Part shown: positions 16,286-24,227 of the stretch, in pieces
How the letters are laid out: each line of letters begins with the position of its first letter
Position numbering within the stretch: position 1 is the first letter of the stretch
Assembly (NCBI GenBank): GCA_963759735.1
Contig: CAVXAF010000007.1
Span: 496,001 to 560,000 of the forward strand
Length of the DNA: 64,000 nt
DNA from: Hyphomicrobium_A sp963759735
Lineage (GTDB): Bacteria; Pseudomonadota; Alphaproteobacteria; Rhizobiales; Hyphomicrobiaceae
Direction of reading: 5' to 3'
Notes under the pieces: generated by a model
What the model saw: only the letters and a program-made list of their open reading frames with translations
The model's database searches: none
Told to the model about the DNA's origin: nothing
Made by a program: the position numbers and the translations under genes

Positions 16286-16323
16286 ATTTCGGCTTGAATC
16301 TCAATAGGGGTTCAAGCCGAAAT
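16286..16323 (-). terminator. Perfect 13-bp inverted repeat after ubiA, possible terminator
   Basis: ATTTCGGCTTGAA (16286-16298) and its exact complement (16311-16323) flank a 12-base loop. It lies 40 bases beyond the ubiA stop codon in the direction of ubiA transcription and before the DUF4170 gene. There is no T-run after it on the minus strand, so it may work only as a weak or processing hairpin, or as a binding site for DUF4170/exporter expression. Confidence 0.4.
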
Positions 16324-16362
16324 TGTTTAACGACCAAGTTGATTAACAGGTGTCCCAAGGTC

Positions 16363-17325
16363 TCAGCTGAGACCGGCCATGCGCGACAGCATCATGTCGG
16401 CGACGAGGCCGAGGAAGATCACCAGCCCCACATCGCGATTTGACCGGAAGCGGCGCAGGCAATTTGCCGCGTCCGTGGTGTCGAGCGTCGTCACCTGCCA
16501 GGCCATCTGTAGCGAGGCCAGCACCACGGTCATGAAGAAGATCAGGTGGGTACCAGCCAGAAAGCCCGCCAGCAGCCACAGGACGATGGCGCCGGCATAG
16601 AAGGCGCCGACCCAGGTCATGGTGTTCTCGCCGAAACGGATGGCCGTCGAGCGCAGCCCCAAGGACACGTCGTCCTCGCGGTCCTGGTGGGCGTAGATGG
16701 TGTCGTAGCCGACCGTCCACAGCACTGAACCGGCATAGAGCAGCAGGGCCGGCAGACCCATCGAGTTCATCACCGCGCTCCACCCGACGAGCGCCCCCCA
16801 GTTGAAGGCGAGGCCGAGGACGAGTTGCGGCCAGTAGGTGAAACGCTTCAGAAACGGATAGATGGCGACGAGGATCAGCGAGGCGGCGCCGAGCTTGATG
16901 GTGAAGGCATTGAACTGCACCAGCACCAGCAGCCCGCCGAGCGTGCAGACGCCGGCGAAGGCCAGTGCCTCGGCGGGCGTCACCTGGCCGGAAGGAATGG
17001 GACGGCTGGCGGTGCGCACCGAGCGCGCATCATAGTCGCGGTCGACGTAGTCATTATAGGCGCAGCCGGCCGCGCGCATCAGAAGCGCCCCGGTCGCAAA
17101 CAAGGTGAGCAGCCACGGATTGGGGTACGGCCGGTTCAAGGTAACGTCGGCGAGGCCGACGGACATCCAGCAGGGCAGCAGCAGCAGCCAGAAGCCGATT
17201 GGGCGGTCGAGACGCGCGAGCCGCAGGTAAGGCCGCACGGATTCCGGCGCGTAGCGATCGGCCCAATTGCCGGGCGGCGCATCTGCAACCTGGGGCGTGC
17301 GAGGGACTGTCGTAGGGCTGGCCAT
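16363..17325 (-). CDS. ubiA: 4-hydroxybenzoate octaprenyltransferase
   Basis: This integral-membrane prenyltransferase of about 320 residues attaches the polyprenyl tail to 4-hydroxybenzoate in ubiquinone synthesis. The first Asp-rich motif NDYVDRDYD is at residues 91-99 and the second, DREDD, follows YDTIYAHQ. Several hydrophobic helices are visible (for example PIGFWLLLLPCWMSVGL). ATG at 17325 follows a GGAGA element; GTG at 17394 would add 23 residues. The enzyme supplies quinone to the respiratory chain that glycolate and lactate oxidation feed. Confidence 0.92.
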   Translation of the reverse strand: MASPTTVPRTPQVADAPPGNWADRYAPESVRPYLRLARLDRPIGFWLLLLPCWMSVGLADVTLNRPYPNPWLLTLFATGALLMRAAGCAYNDYVDRDYDARSVRTASRPIPSGQVTPAEALAFAGVCTLGGLLVLVQFNAFTIKLGAASLILVAIYPFLKRFTYWPQLVLGLAFNWGALVGWSAVMNSMGLPALLLYAGSVLWTVGYDTIYAHQDREDDVSLGLRSTAIRFGENTMTWVGAFYAGAIVLWLLAGFLAGTHLIFFMTVVLASLQMAWQVTTLDTTDAANCLRRFRSNRDVGLVIFLGLVADMMLSRMAGLS

Positions 17326-17457
17326 CGCGGCTGTCGTCTCCGGTGCCGTTTTCGCGACGACCCTAGCCGTCGATCCGCCAGCGATCAATTCCACTGTCCT
17401 TGTGCGGCAGATGCTGGCGCTCTACGCGCCCGGGCCAGGTGTCGCAGGTCGCACGCG

Positions 17458-17590
17458 CACGCGCCTCGATCCCTGCCATGCTCCGCACGGACCGGCCGGC
17501 TCGCCAACTTCCACGCGCCTCGATCCCTGCCATGCTCCGCATGGACCGGCCGCTCGCCGGACTCCACGCGCCAACCGGCCGGCTCGCCGA
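17458..17590. repeat. Imperfect 54-bp tandem repeat, about 2.5 copies
   Basis: Units begin CACGCGCCTCGATCCCTGCC at 17458 and again at 17512, with a shortened third copy from 17565. Each contains a CGGACCGGCCGGCTCGCC-like GC-rich block and a CATGCTCCGCA core. It lies in the gap between ubiA and hisS. The unit length, absence of unique spacers and divergence between copies rule out a CRISPR array. Frames across it give repeated peptides and are not considered coding. Confidence 0.75.
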
Positions 17591-17928
17591 AGTGCGGAGT
17601 TGGTTGGCGCAACTAAAGCGAGGGGCTGCGGGGCGGGAGGGCCGCGAAGCATTTTGTTTTTTTGAGCGGCACCTTGCCGCCCCGCGGCAGGATTTAAGGC
17701 ATACCCGCGGCGTTTCAGGAGTTTCCTCCTCCGACATTGCAGTCGGTGGGCGCGGCGAGCCTCAGGCAGTAGCCCCACACGTTATGGTGCCAGTACCCGA
17801 CACTGCAGCCCGCCCTCGATACAGGTACGTCTCGAGATCGACCCCTCGGCGGGGCGGGATGGGGGAAGTATGCCGGAGGCGGGCGCCGCGGGGATTAGTT
17901 TTGCTCGGGCGGCCACAGAGCAGAGCGG
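17591..17928. other. Gene-free stretch with small hairpins
   Basis: No gene was found. A T-run (TTTTGTTTTTTT, near 17650) precedes, rather than follows, a hairpin AGCGGCACCTTGCCGCC, so it is not a classical plus-strand terminator. Two adjacent small stem-loops occur at 17718-17731 (AGGAG-tttc-CTCCT) and 17732-17747 (CCGAC-attgca-GTCGG). The block at about 17866-17900 contains AGTATGC followed by GCGGGGATTAGTTT, shared with the minus strand near 2184-2215. An unannotated structured RNA is possible. Confidence 0.35.
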
Positions 17929-19511
17929 CTAGCCGTTGTGGCGGGCGATGATTTTGCGCACCTCGGCGATGAGATCGGCCGCGGGCACGGTCACCTGCGC
18001 CGGCCGCTGCTCCTTCCACGCCGCATTGTCCTTGATGGCGGCGGCGGCCTTGGCGCCCTCGATGAGATCCTTGAGGGTCACATTGCCGGCGGCCAGCTCG
18101 TCTGAGCCCTGGATGACGACGCAAGGGGAATTGCGCTTGTCGGCGTACTCGAGCTGCTTGCCGAATTTCTTGGGGTTGCCGAGATAGAGCTCGGCGCGAA
18201 TGCCGGCTTCGCGCAATTGCTGCACCATCTTCTGGTAGTCGGCGATGCGGTCCTTCTCCATCACCGTGACGATGACGGGGCCGTCGGAGACAGCGGCCTT
18301 ATCCTTGTTCAGCGCTGCGAGGGCGGCCTGCAAACGTGACACGCCGATGGAGAAGCCGGTGGCGGGGACCTTCTGGCCTGTGAAGCGGGCGACGAGATCG
18401 TCATAGCGACCGCCGCCGCCGACCGAGCCGAAGCGCACGGGGCGACCCTTCTCGTCTTTCACTTCGAACGTCAGCTCGGCCTCGAACACCGGGCCGGTGT
18501 AGTACTCGAGGCCACGGACGACTGAGATGTGATGTCGATGCGGTCTTGGTAGCCGGCGCGCAGACCAGCGTTGCGAGGTCGGAGTTCTGTAGCCCCTCAT
18601 GCCGCGAGCGCTGGATCGTCGACCTTCTCCCAGCTCGTGAGGTTGCTTTCGATAGCTTGCGGCGACTTCCTGCGACCATACAAACGCTTCTCCGGGACCG
18701 AGATCGTGAAGAATTGAGTTCGAAAACGTGGCTGGGTAATTACGAACCTGAGCACGATCTGCAATTTGCTGGCTCGGCTAGTCCAGCGCCCGGCAGTGAA
18801 GTCACCGCTCTCATCCTTTCGCCCCGTTGCCAAGAAGGCCGCGAACACCGTCTGCACCAAGTCGATCAAACTTGTCTATGGCGCGCAGAACGATTAGCCG
18901 CTTCCCGGCAGTTGCTCTCGCCGCCAAGCCCGATCGTTTCGAGCAGGCCGTCGAGGACCTTGCGGTTGCTGACCTTGATCACGTAGTCGCCGCGTTTGAT
19001 GCCGAGCGCTTCCAGCGTGTCGGCGGCGAGCATGCACATCTCGGCGTCGGCCGCGACGCTCTCCGCGCCCACCGTGTCGGCGTCGAACTGCATGAACTGG
19101 CGGAAGCGCCCCGGCCCCGGCTTCTCGTTGCGCCACACCGGCCCCACCGCGTAGCGGCGGAAGGGCTTGGGCATATCCTGGTAGTTCTGCGCCACGTAGC
19201 GGGCGAGCGGCGCCGTCAGGTCGTAGCGCAGGCTCATCCACTCGTCGGCATCGGCTTTGCCGCGTACCTCGTGGCGCATCCTGGAACGAGAACACGCCGG
19301 CGTTCGGCCGGTCCTGGTCGGGCAGGAACTTGCCGAGCGCGTCGGTGTATTCGAAAGCCGGCGTCTCCAGCGGCTCGAAGCCGTACAGTTCGTAGACGGC
19401 GCGGATCTTGGCCAGCATGTCCTGCTGCTGGCGCAACTCGCCCGCCTCGATGTCGCGGAGGCCGCGCGGCAGGCGCGGGTTTGGCCGCGCGTCTTTGTTT
19501 GGCTTGCTCAT
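17929..19511 (-). pseudogene. hisS: Histidyl-tRNA synthetase, multiply frameshifted
   Basis: This class II synthetase charges tRNA-His. All family landmarks are present but scattered over frames: MSKPNKDARPNPRLPRGLRDI at the start, SLRYDLTAPLARYVAQNYQ (motif 2 region), FRRYAVGPVWRNEKPGPGRFRQF, VVRGLEYYTGPVFE and GSVGGGGRYDDLVARFTGQKVPATGFSIG. Frame changes fall near 19280, 18905, 18830, 18795, 18770, 18600, 18550 and 18530. Seven of these are packed into about 400 bases. The total span (about 527 codons) and both ends are normal. Since hisS is essential, a poor consensus stretch is more likely than a dead gene, unless a second hisS exists elsewhere. Confidence 0.85.
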
Positions 19512-19587
19512 GGTGTGCTTGGCTCGATGCGGTTTGACGCGTTGGGCCGCGTTATAGCCGATCGAGCCCGTTACGCCACCGTGCCGA

Positions 19588-20442
19588 TCAGGACTTGGCT
19601 TGCGCGGCCGGGCGCGCGGGCGGCAGGCCGAAACCGCGGCGCAGCACGGCGTAGGGTTCGCGCGCGGGGACGGATACCAGTTCCCGCTCCGGCCAGCGAA
19701 ATGCCGTCAGTTCGCCGCCGAAGACGCATCCAGTGTCGATGCACAGGGCATTGTTGACCCATTCCGGCTTGGCGACCGGGGTGTGGCCGTACACCACCGT
19801 CGTCTTGCCGTGATAGTCGGCCGCCCAATTGAAGCGCTCGGGCAACCCCGCCGCGTCGACGCCGCCCGAAGTGTCGCCGAAGAGCGCAAAGTCGCGCGCC
19901 CGCTGATCCCGCCTGCCCAGCATGTTCTCGCGTATGCCGGCGTGCGCCACCGCCAGTGCGCCGCCGTCGAGCCAGACGTGGCTCGGCAGGGTTTCGAGGA
20001 AAGACAGCGTGCGCGCCTTGATGGCGTCGCCCTGGTCCGCGAGTTGCGCGATCGTACGTTCAAGACCGTTGCCGATCTTCACGCTGTGGCCCTTCAGCCA
20101 GCGCCGCAGCTTGTCATCGTGGTTGCCGACGATCGACAGAGCCTGGCCTGCCGCGACCATATCCATGACGATGCGCAATGCGTCGGGCGATTGGGGACCG
20201 CGGTCGACGAGGTCGCCGACGAAGAAGGCGCGCCGGCCGTGCGGTGCCGTCGTGATGGCGCGGCGTTGGTCGCCGGAGCCTTGCATGCGCGCCGTGTAGC
20301 CGAGCTTGCCGAGCAGCTCGATCAATTCCTCGGCGCAGCCGTGCACGTCGCCGATGATGTCGAAAGGACCATGGGCATGTCGCCAGTCGGTCGCGACGGG
20401 TTCGGGCTTGTCGGCCTGTTCGGGCTTCTCTGCTTTTTGCAA
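19588..20442 (-). CDS. Calcineurin-like metallophosphoesterase (PrpE/PPP-like)
   Basis: About 284 residues with the full two-metal phosphoesterase signature: GDVHGC at residues 31-36, GDLVDRG at 76-82, GNHDD at 106-110, and later HAGI and YGHTPV. The order matches PPP-type Ser/Thr phosphatases and the PrpE/ApaH-like Ap4A hydrolases. The substrate (phosphoprotein or dinucleoside polyphosphate) cannot be chosen from sequence. The start is probably TTG at 20442, just 3 bases after the upstream peptidase stop codon and preceded by GAGGCG. It is the last gene of the glcDEF-peptidase operon and precedes hisS. Confidence 0.82.
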   Translation of the reverse strand: MQKAEKPEQADKPEPVATDWRHAHGPFDIIGDVHGCAEELIELLGKLGYTARMQGSGDQRRAITTAPHGRRAFFVGDLVDRGPQSPDALRIVMDMVAAGQALSIVGNHDDKLRRWLKGHSVKIGNGLERTIAQLADQGDAIKARTLSFLETLPSHVWLDGGALAVAHAGIRENMLGRRDQRARDFALFGDTSGGVDAAGLPERFNWAADYHGKTTVVYGHTPVAKPEWVNNALCIDTGCVFGGELTAFRWPERELVSVPAREPYAVLRRGFGLPPARPAAQAKS

Positions 20443-20445
20443 CGT

Positions 20446-21579
20446 TTACGCCTCGGCGATGCGGTAGGGCACGTAGTCCCAGAAGCGGGTCGCCGCATAG
20501 AACGGCTGCGTGCGGTAGCGGTCATACTCGTCGGCGTCGCGCGGCAACAGGATGCCGATGCCGTAGAGGCCGATACCCTGCAGCCCCGGCGGCTTGATGG
20601 TGCCGTCTGTGCGGCGCGCGCCCATCACGCCCCACAGCCAGGTGGAGAATTCCATGTAGTGCGGGCGCACGGCGTCGAGGCGGGTCGACAGCCCGGCCAG
20701 CAGGCTGATGAAGTCGGCGTAGGCTTCGCCTTCGGCATCCGGATAGGCGTAGGTGACGACCTCGGAGCGGTTGAGCGTACGAATGCCGGCGGCGCGCACG
20801 GCCTCGAGCAGCGGCTTCAGGCGCTGAGGCAGCTCGCCGAGCTTGAGGTTGTCGGTGCCGACCATGGTTGCGAGCATGTCCGGGCGCTCGAACTCGGTGA
20901 TGCGCTTGGCCACCTCCATGTTGGTCGCGACGTTGCTGTTGGAATTGAGCCAGGCCAGCAACGGCTCGTAGTAGAAATTGGGGGCGCCGAGCAGCGACTG
21001 CGCGGCCAGCGTGACATGGGCGCAGTCGCGGAGCTGGTAGTACGTCTCGATGTTGCCCTTGTTGCAGTTCTGCAGATAGAGCAGCGCCGGCTTGGCGCCG
21101 ATGGCGGCGCGGCATCGCTCCAGCGCCGCGGCGAGGCCGTCGATCTGCATCCACCCGTTGCTTGACTGGTCCTGGCTGACTTCGGTGAGATAGCCGCCAT
21201 GCCCGAGGATGACGACGGCATAGTTGTCGGCGGGTATGGTCCTGACGCCCCATTCGAGGAACTGCGCCAGCTCCTCGGCACTGGCGCTGTCGTGGCCGCC
21301 GGCCGGCTCGCTGCGCACCCCGGAACGCGAAATGACGGTACGCACCATGCTGGCGCGGCCGGGAAGATCGGACTGCACCGCGACGACGGCGCTTCGATTG
21401 CGCGCCGCGGCCTGCAGCTGGTCGAGCACCGGCTGGGAAAAGCCTGAAAGGTCGTTGTCGTAGGGCATCCAATAGAGAAACGCCCACGGCGCCCGTTCGT
21501 TCGCCCCCCACGCGGGTGCCGAGCCGAACAGGACTGCCGATCCGGCAGAAGTCAGGAGCGTGCGCCGATCGATGGCCAT
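20446..21579 (-). CDS. Clostripain-family (C11) cysteine peptidase-like secreted protein
   Basis: About 377 residues. The N-terminus MAIDRRTLLTSAGSAVLFG has a twin-Arg and a hydrophobic stretch ending PAWGA, consistent with Tat or Sec export. A His-containing GHGG is at residues 126-129 and a Cys in LQNCNKGNIETYYQLRD at 172; these correspond in order and spacing to the His-Cys dyad of clostripain-type C11 peptidases. The segment CAHVTLAAQSLLGAPNF also resembles the family. The start is ATG at 21579. It begins 13 bases after glcF and is followed within 3 bases by the phosphatase gene, so it belongs to the glycolate operon. Why a peptidase sits there is unknown. Confidence 0.72.
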   Translation of the reverse strand: MAIDRRTLLTSAGSAVLFGSAPAWGANERAPWAFLYWMPYDNDLSGFSQPVLDQLQAAARNRSAVVAVQSDLPGRASMVRTVISRSGVRSEPAGGHDSASAEELAQFLEWGVRTIPADNYAVVILGHGGYLTEVSQDQSSNGWMQIDGLAAALERCRAAIGAKPALLYLQNCNKGNIETYYQLRDCAHVTLAAQSLLGAPNFYYEPLLAWLNSNSNVATNMEVAKRITEFERPDMLATMVGTDNLKLGELPQRLKPLLEAVRAAGIRTLNRSEVVTYAYPDAEGEAYADFISLLAGLSTRLDAVRPHYMEFSTWLWGVMGARRTDGTIKPPGLQGIGLYGIGILLPRDADEYDRYRTQPFYAATRFWDYVPYRIAEA

Positions 21580-21592
21580 GCTTGCTCTGCGT

Positions 21593-22957
21593 TCAGGCGT
21601 AGATGAAGTCCTCGGTGCGGCGCTTGGGCTCGGGCACGTTGGACATGAACCGCGCCAGCCCCTCGAGGCCCGGCGGCACCGGGCCGCCATAGGCCCAGTC
21701 GAGCAGTTCAACGGTGTGGACCACGGGGACATCGACCTGCCCGGCCAGCTGCGTGATGCAGCCGATGTTGCCGGTGGCGACGACGTCGGGCTTCATGCGC
21801 TTGATGTTCTTGGCCTTGCGATCGCGGAGTTCGCCGGAGATCTCCGGTTGCAGGATGTTGTAGGTTCCTGCCGAGCCGCAGCAGATGTGCGCTTCGGGAA
21901 TGTCGACGACGCTGAAACCCGCCTTGATGAGCAGATCGCGCGGCAAGTCCTTGATCTTCTGGCCGTGCTGCAGCGAGCAGGCCGGGTGATAGGCGACGCG
22001 CAGCGACGACCAGCGCTTGGGCGGCCCTAGCTCGTATTTGCCGATGAACTCGGAGACGTCGTTGGCGAGGCCGGCGATGCGCGCGGCGCGCGCGGCGTAC
22101 TCGGGCTCGCGCTGCAAGAGGTGGCCGTAGTCCTTGACCGCCGTGCCGCAGCCCGAGGCGTTGACGATGACGGCATCGACGGTGCCGCGGCCCAGCTCCC
22201 GCGACCAGGCATCGACGTTGCGCTTGGCAAAACTGATCGCGCTGGGCTCATCGCCGAGATGATAGGTGAGGGCACCGCAGCAGCCGGCCCCGGCGGCGAC
22301 GATGACGTCGACGCCGCGACGCGCGAGCAGGCGGATCGTCGAGTCGTTGATGCTCGGACGCAGCACCTGCTGTGCGCACCCGGCAAGCATGATGACACGG
22401 GCGCGCCGGTCGTCCTCGGTGGCGGCGGTACCGGGACCTTCAAACTTCGGGGACGGCGGCAGCACGGCAGGCGCCAGTTCGATCATGGCGGCAAGCTGAT
22501 CGAGACCCAGGCGGCGCAGGATCGGCAGCCACGGCCGGCCGAGCGGGGCGAGCTTCAACGCCAGGCGGAAGCGCTCGGGGTAGGGCAGCACTTGCGCCAG
22601 CAGCCGGCGCACGAAACGCTCCTTCAGAGGACGCGGCGCTGTCTGCTCGACATAGCCGCGCGCCAAATCGATCAGGTGCATGTAGTCGACGCCGCTCGGG
22701 CACGTCGACATGCACGACAGGCACGACAGGCAGCGGTCGAGGTGCAGCTGGACCTCGGGGCTGGCCGGGGCGTTGTCCTCCAGCATGTCCTTGATGAGAT
22801 AGATGCGGCCGCGCGGGCTGTCTCTCTCGTCGCCGAGCAGGACGTAGGTGGGGCACGTCGCGGTGCACAGCCCGCAGTGCACGCAGCGGCGCAGGATGGC
22901 ATCGGCTTCCGCGATGCGCGAGTTGCCCAGCTGCTCGGTCGTGAAATTAGTCTGCAT
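21593..22957 (-). CDS. glcF: Glycolate oxidase, iron-sulfur subunit GlcF
   Basis: This 454-residue subunit passes electrons from the flavin subunits of glycolate oxidase to the quinone pool. Two 4Fe-4S motifs lie near the N-terminus: CVHCGLCTATCPTY and CLSCLSCMSTCPSGV. Two Cys-rich CCG domains follow, including AGAGCCGALTYHLG, HPACSLQHGQ and HICCGSAGTYN. The gene is intact and separated from glcE by 7 bases. It is part of glcD-glcE-glcF-peptidase-phosphatase, all on the minus strand. Confidence 0.93.
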   Translation of the reverse strand: MQTNFTTEQLGNSRIAEADAILRRCVHCGLCTATCPTYVLLGDERDSPRGRIYLIKDMLEDNAPASPEVQLHLDRCLSCLSCMSTCPSGVDYMHLIDLARGYVEQTAPRPLKERFVRRLLAQVLPYPERFRLALKLAPLGRPWLPILRRLGLDQLAAMIELAPAVLPPSPKFEGPGTAATEDDRRARVIMLAGCAQQVLRPSINDSTIRLLARRGVDVIVAAGAGCCGALTYHLGDEPSAISFAKRNVDAWSRELGRGTVDAVIVNASGCGTAVKDYGHLLQREPEYAARAARIAGLANDVSEFIGKYELGPPKRWSSLRVAYHPACSLQHGQKIKDLPRDLLIKAGFSVVDIPEAHICCGSAGTYNILQPEISGELRDRKAKNIKRMKPDVVATGNIGCITQLAGQVDVPVVHTVELLDWAYGGPVPPGLEGLARFMSNVPEPKRRTEDFIYA

Positions 22958-22964
22958 GCTGCCT

Positions 22965-24227
22965 TCACAAGTTGGCGTACATCCGCCCGGGATTGAGAAT
23001 CCCCGACGGATCGAAGGCGGCTTTGAGACCGCGGGTCAGACGCTCGACGGGCGGCGACAAGGGCTGGAAGACCTCGACGGAGGCGCGCACGCTCGGCTCG
23101 GCGCGGATCAGCATGGCATGCCCGCCATGAATGGCGGTAACGCGGCGGATCTCTGCCGTTCCTGCGTCGGCGGCCGCCGGCACTTCGAGCCAGATCAGCC
23201 CGCCGGCCCAATCGTAGAAGGCTTCGGCCGGCATGTACCGCTTGATGGCGGCGACGAGCTTGGGCGCCGTGGTCGGCTTGGTAGATATGCGCCACAGGAG
23301 CGTCTGGCGGTTCGGCATGACCGACAGCTTGCGCAGCTCGCTCCAGAATTCGAGCGTTTCGCGGTGGTCGAGTTCCAGCGCCTTGCCGTAGATCTTCAGG
23401 GCTTCCTTCAGCCGCTGTTTGCGGCCGGTGACGGCGCTGGCGAAATTCTCCAGCCGCAACGCGGTCACCGATTTGTTCATCGACTTGAGGCCGGGATGAT
23501 TGAGGCGGGCGGCGACCGGCGCCTGCAGGTGGACGGCGCCCGACACCTCGACCGGCAGCGCCATCGCGGTCGACAGCAGCTCGATCGCGAGGTTGTCGGG
23601 CAAGCCGAGGTACACGACGGTCGCCGCCGTCTCCGGCCACGGGATGACCTTGAACGTGACTTCCGTCATCACGGCGAGCGTGCCCCAGCTGCCGGCGAGG
23701 CCGCGGGATATGTCGTAGCCGGTGACGTTCTTCATGACGCGTCCGCCGGCCTGGAACAGCTCGGCGCGTCCATTGACGCCTTTGACGCCGAGCAAGTGGT
23801 CGCGGGCGGCGCCGTACTGGATGCGACGCGCGCCCGACATATTTGTTGCGAACACCGCGCCGATGGTCTGCGCGCCTTGCGGTCCGCCCGTGGCGGGGGC
23901 GAGATCGATCGGCTCGAAGGGCAGCATCTGCCCGCGCGCCGCCAACTCGGCTTCCACCTGCGACAGAGGCGTGCCGGCGCGTGCGGACATGACGAGTTCG
24001 TTGGGTTCATACAGCGAGATGCCGCGCAACGACGCGGTGGTGATGGTCACGGTCCCGTCCACCGGGCGTCCGACCGAGCGCTTGGAGCCCGATCCGACGA
24101 TCTCAATCGGCAGGCGGCGCTCGGCGCAGCCGGCGATGACGAACTGAAGCTCCCAGTCGGCGCCGGGGCGCTGCACATCGCTCAATGCTTTCTCCTCAGG
24201 CCGCCTGGTCCGAGAGCGGGTGCTCAC
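22965..24227 (-). CDS. glcE: Glycolate oxidase subunit GlcE (FAD-binding)
   Basis: This 420-residue FAD-binding subunit is partner of GlcD in glycolate oxidation to glyoxylate. The PCMH-type FAD fold is marked by PIEIVGSGSKRSVG and by GAQTIGAVFATNMSGARRIQYGA. VMKNVTGYDISRGLAGSWGTLAV is the family-typical second FAD segment. Starting at GTG 24227 gives a 4-base GTGA overlap with the glcD stop codon, which implies coupled translation. There is no signal peptide, so it acts in the cytoplasm at the membrane with GlcF. Confidence 0.92.
   Translation of the reverse strand: MSTRSRTRRPEEKALSDVQRPGADWELQFVIAGCAERRLPIEIVGSGSKRSVGRPVDGTVTITTASLRGISLYEPNELVMSARAGTPLSQVEAELAARGQMLPFEPIDLAPATGGPQGAQTIGAVFATNMSGARRIQYGAARDHLLGVKGVNGRAELFQAGGRVMKNVTGYDISRGLAGSWGTLAVMTEVTFKVIPWPETAATVVYLGLPDNLAIELLSTAMALPVEVSGAVHLQAPVAARLNHPGLKSMNKSVTALRLENFASAVTGRKQRLKEALKIYGKALELDHRETLEFWSELRKLSVMPNRQTLLWRISTKPTTAPKLVAAIKRYMPAEAFYDWAGGLIWLEVPAAADAGTAEIRRVTAIHGGHAMLIRAEPSVRASVEVFQPLSPPVERLTRGLKAAFDPSGILNPGRMYANL

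Noticed and set aside
17458..17590. Possible CRISPR array
   Set aside because: The units are 54 bp, abut directly, lack unique spacers, and no cas genes are nearby.
17640..17680. T-run plus hairpin as an intrinsic terminator
   Set aside because: The T-run comes before the stem on the plus strand, and the minus strand gives an A-run after it.
18540..18890. Insertion element inside hisS
   Set aside because: HisRS peptides continue in order through the zone and the total length is normal, so bases are shifted rather than a block inserted.
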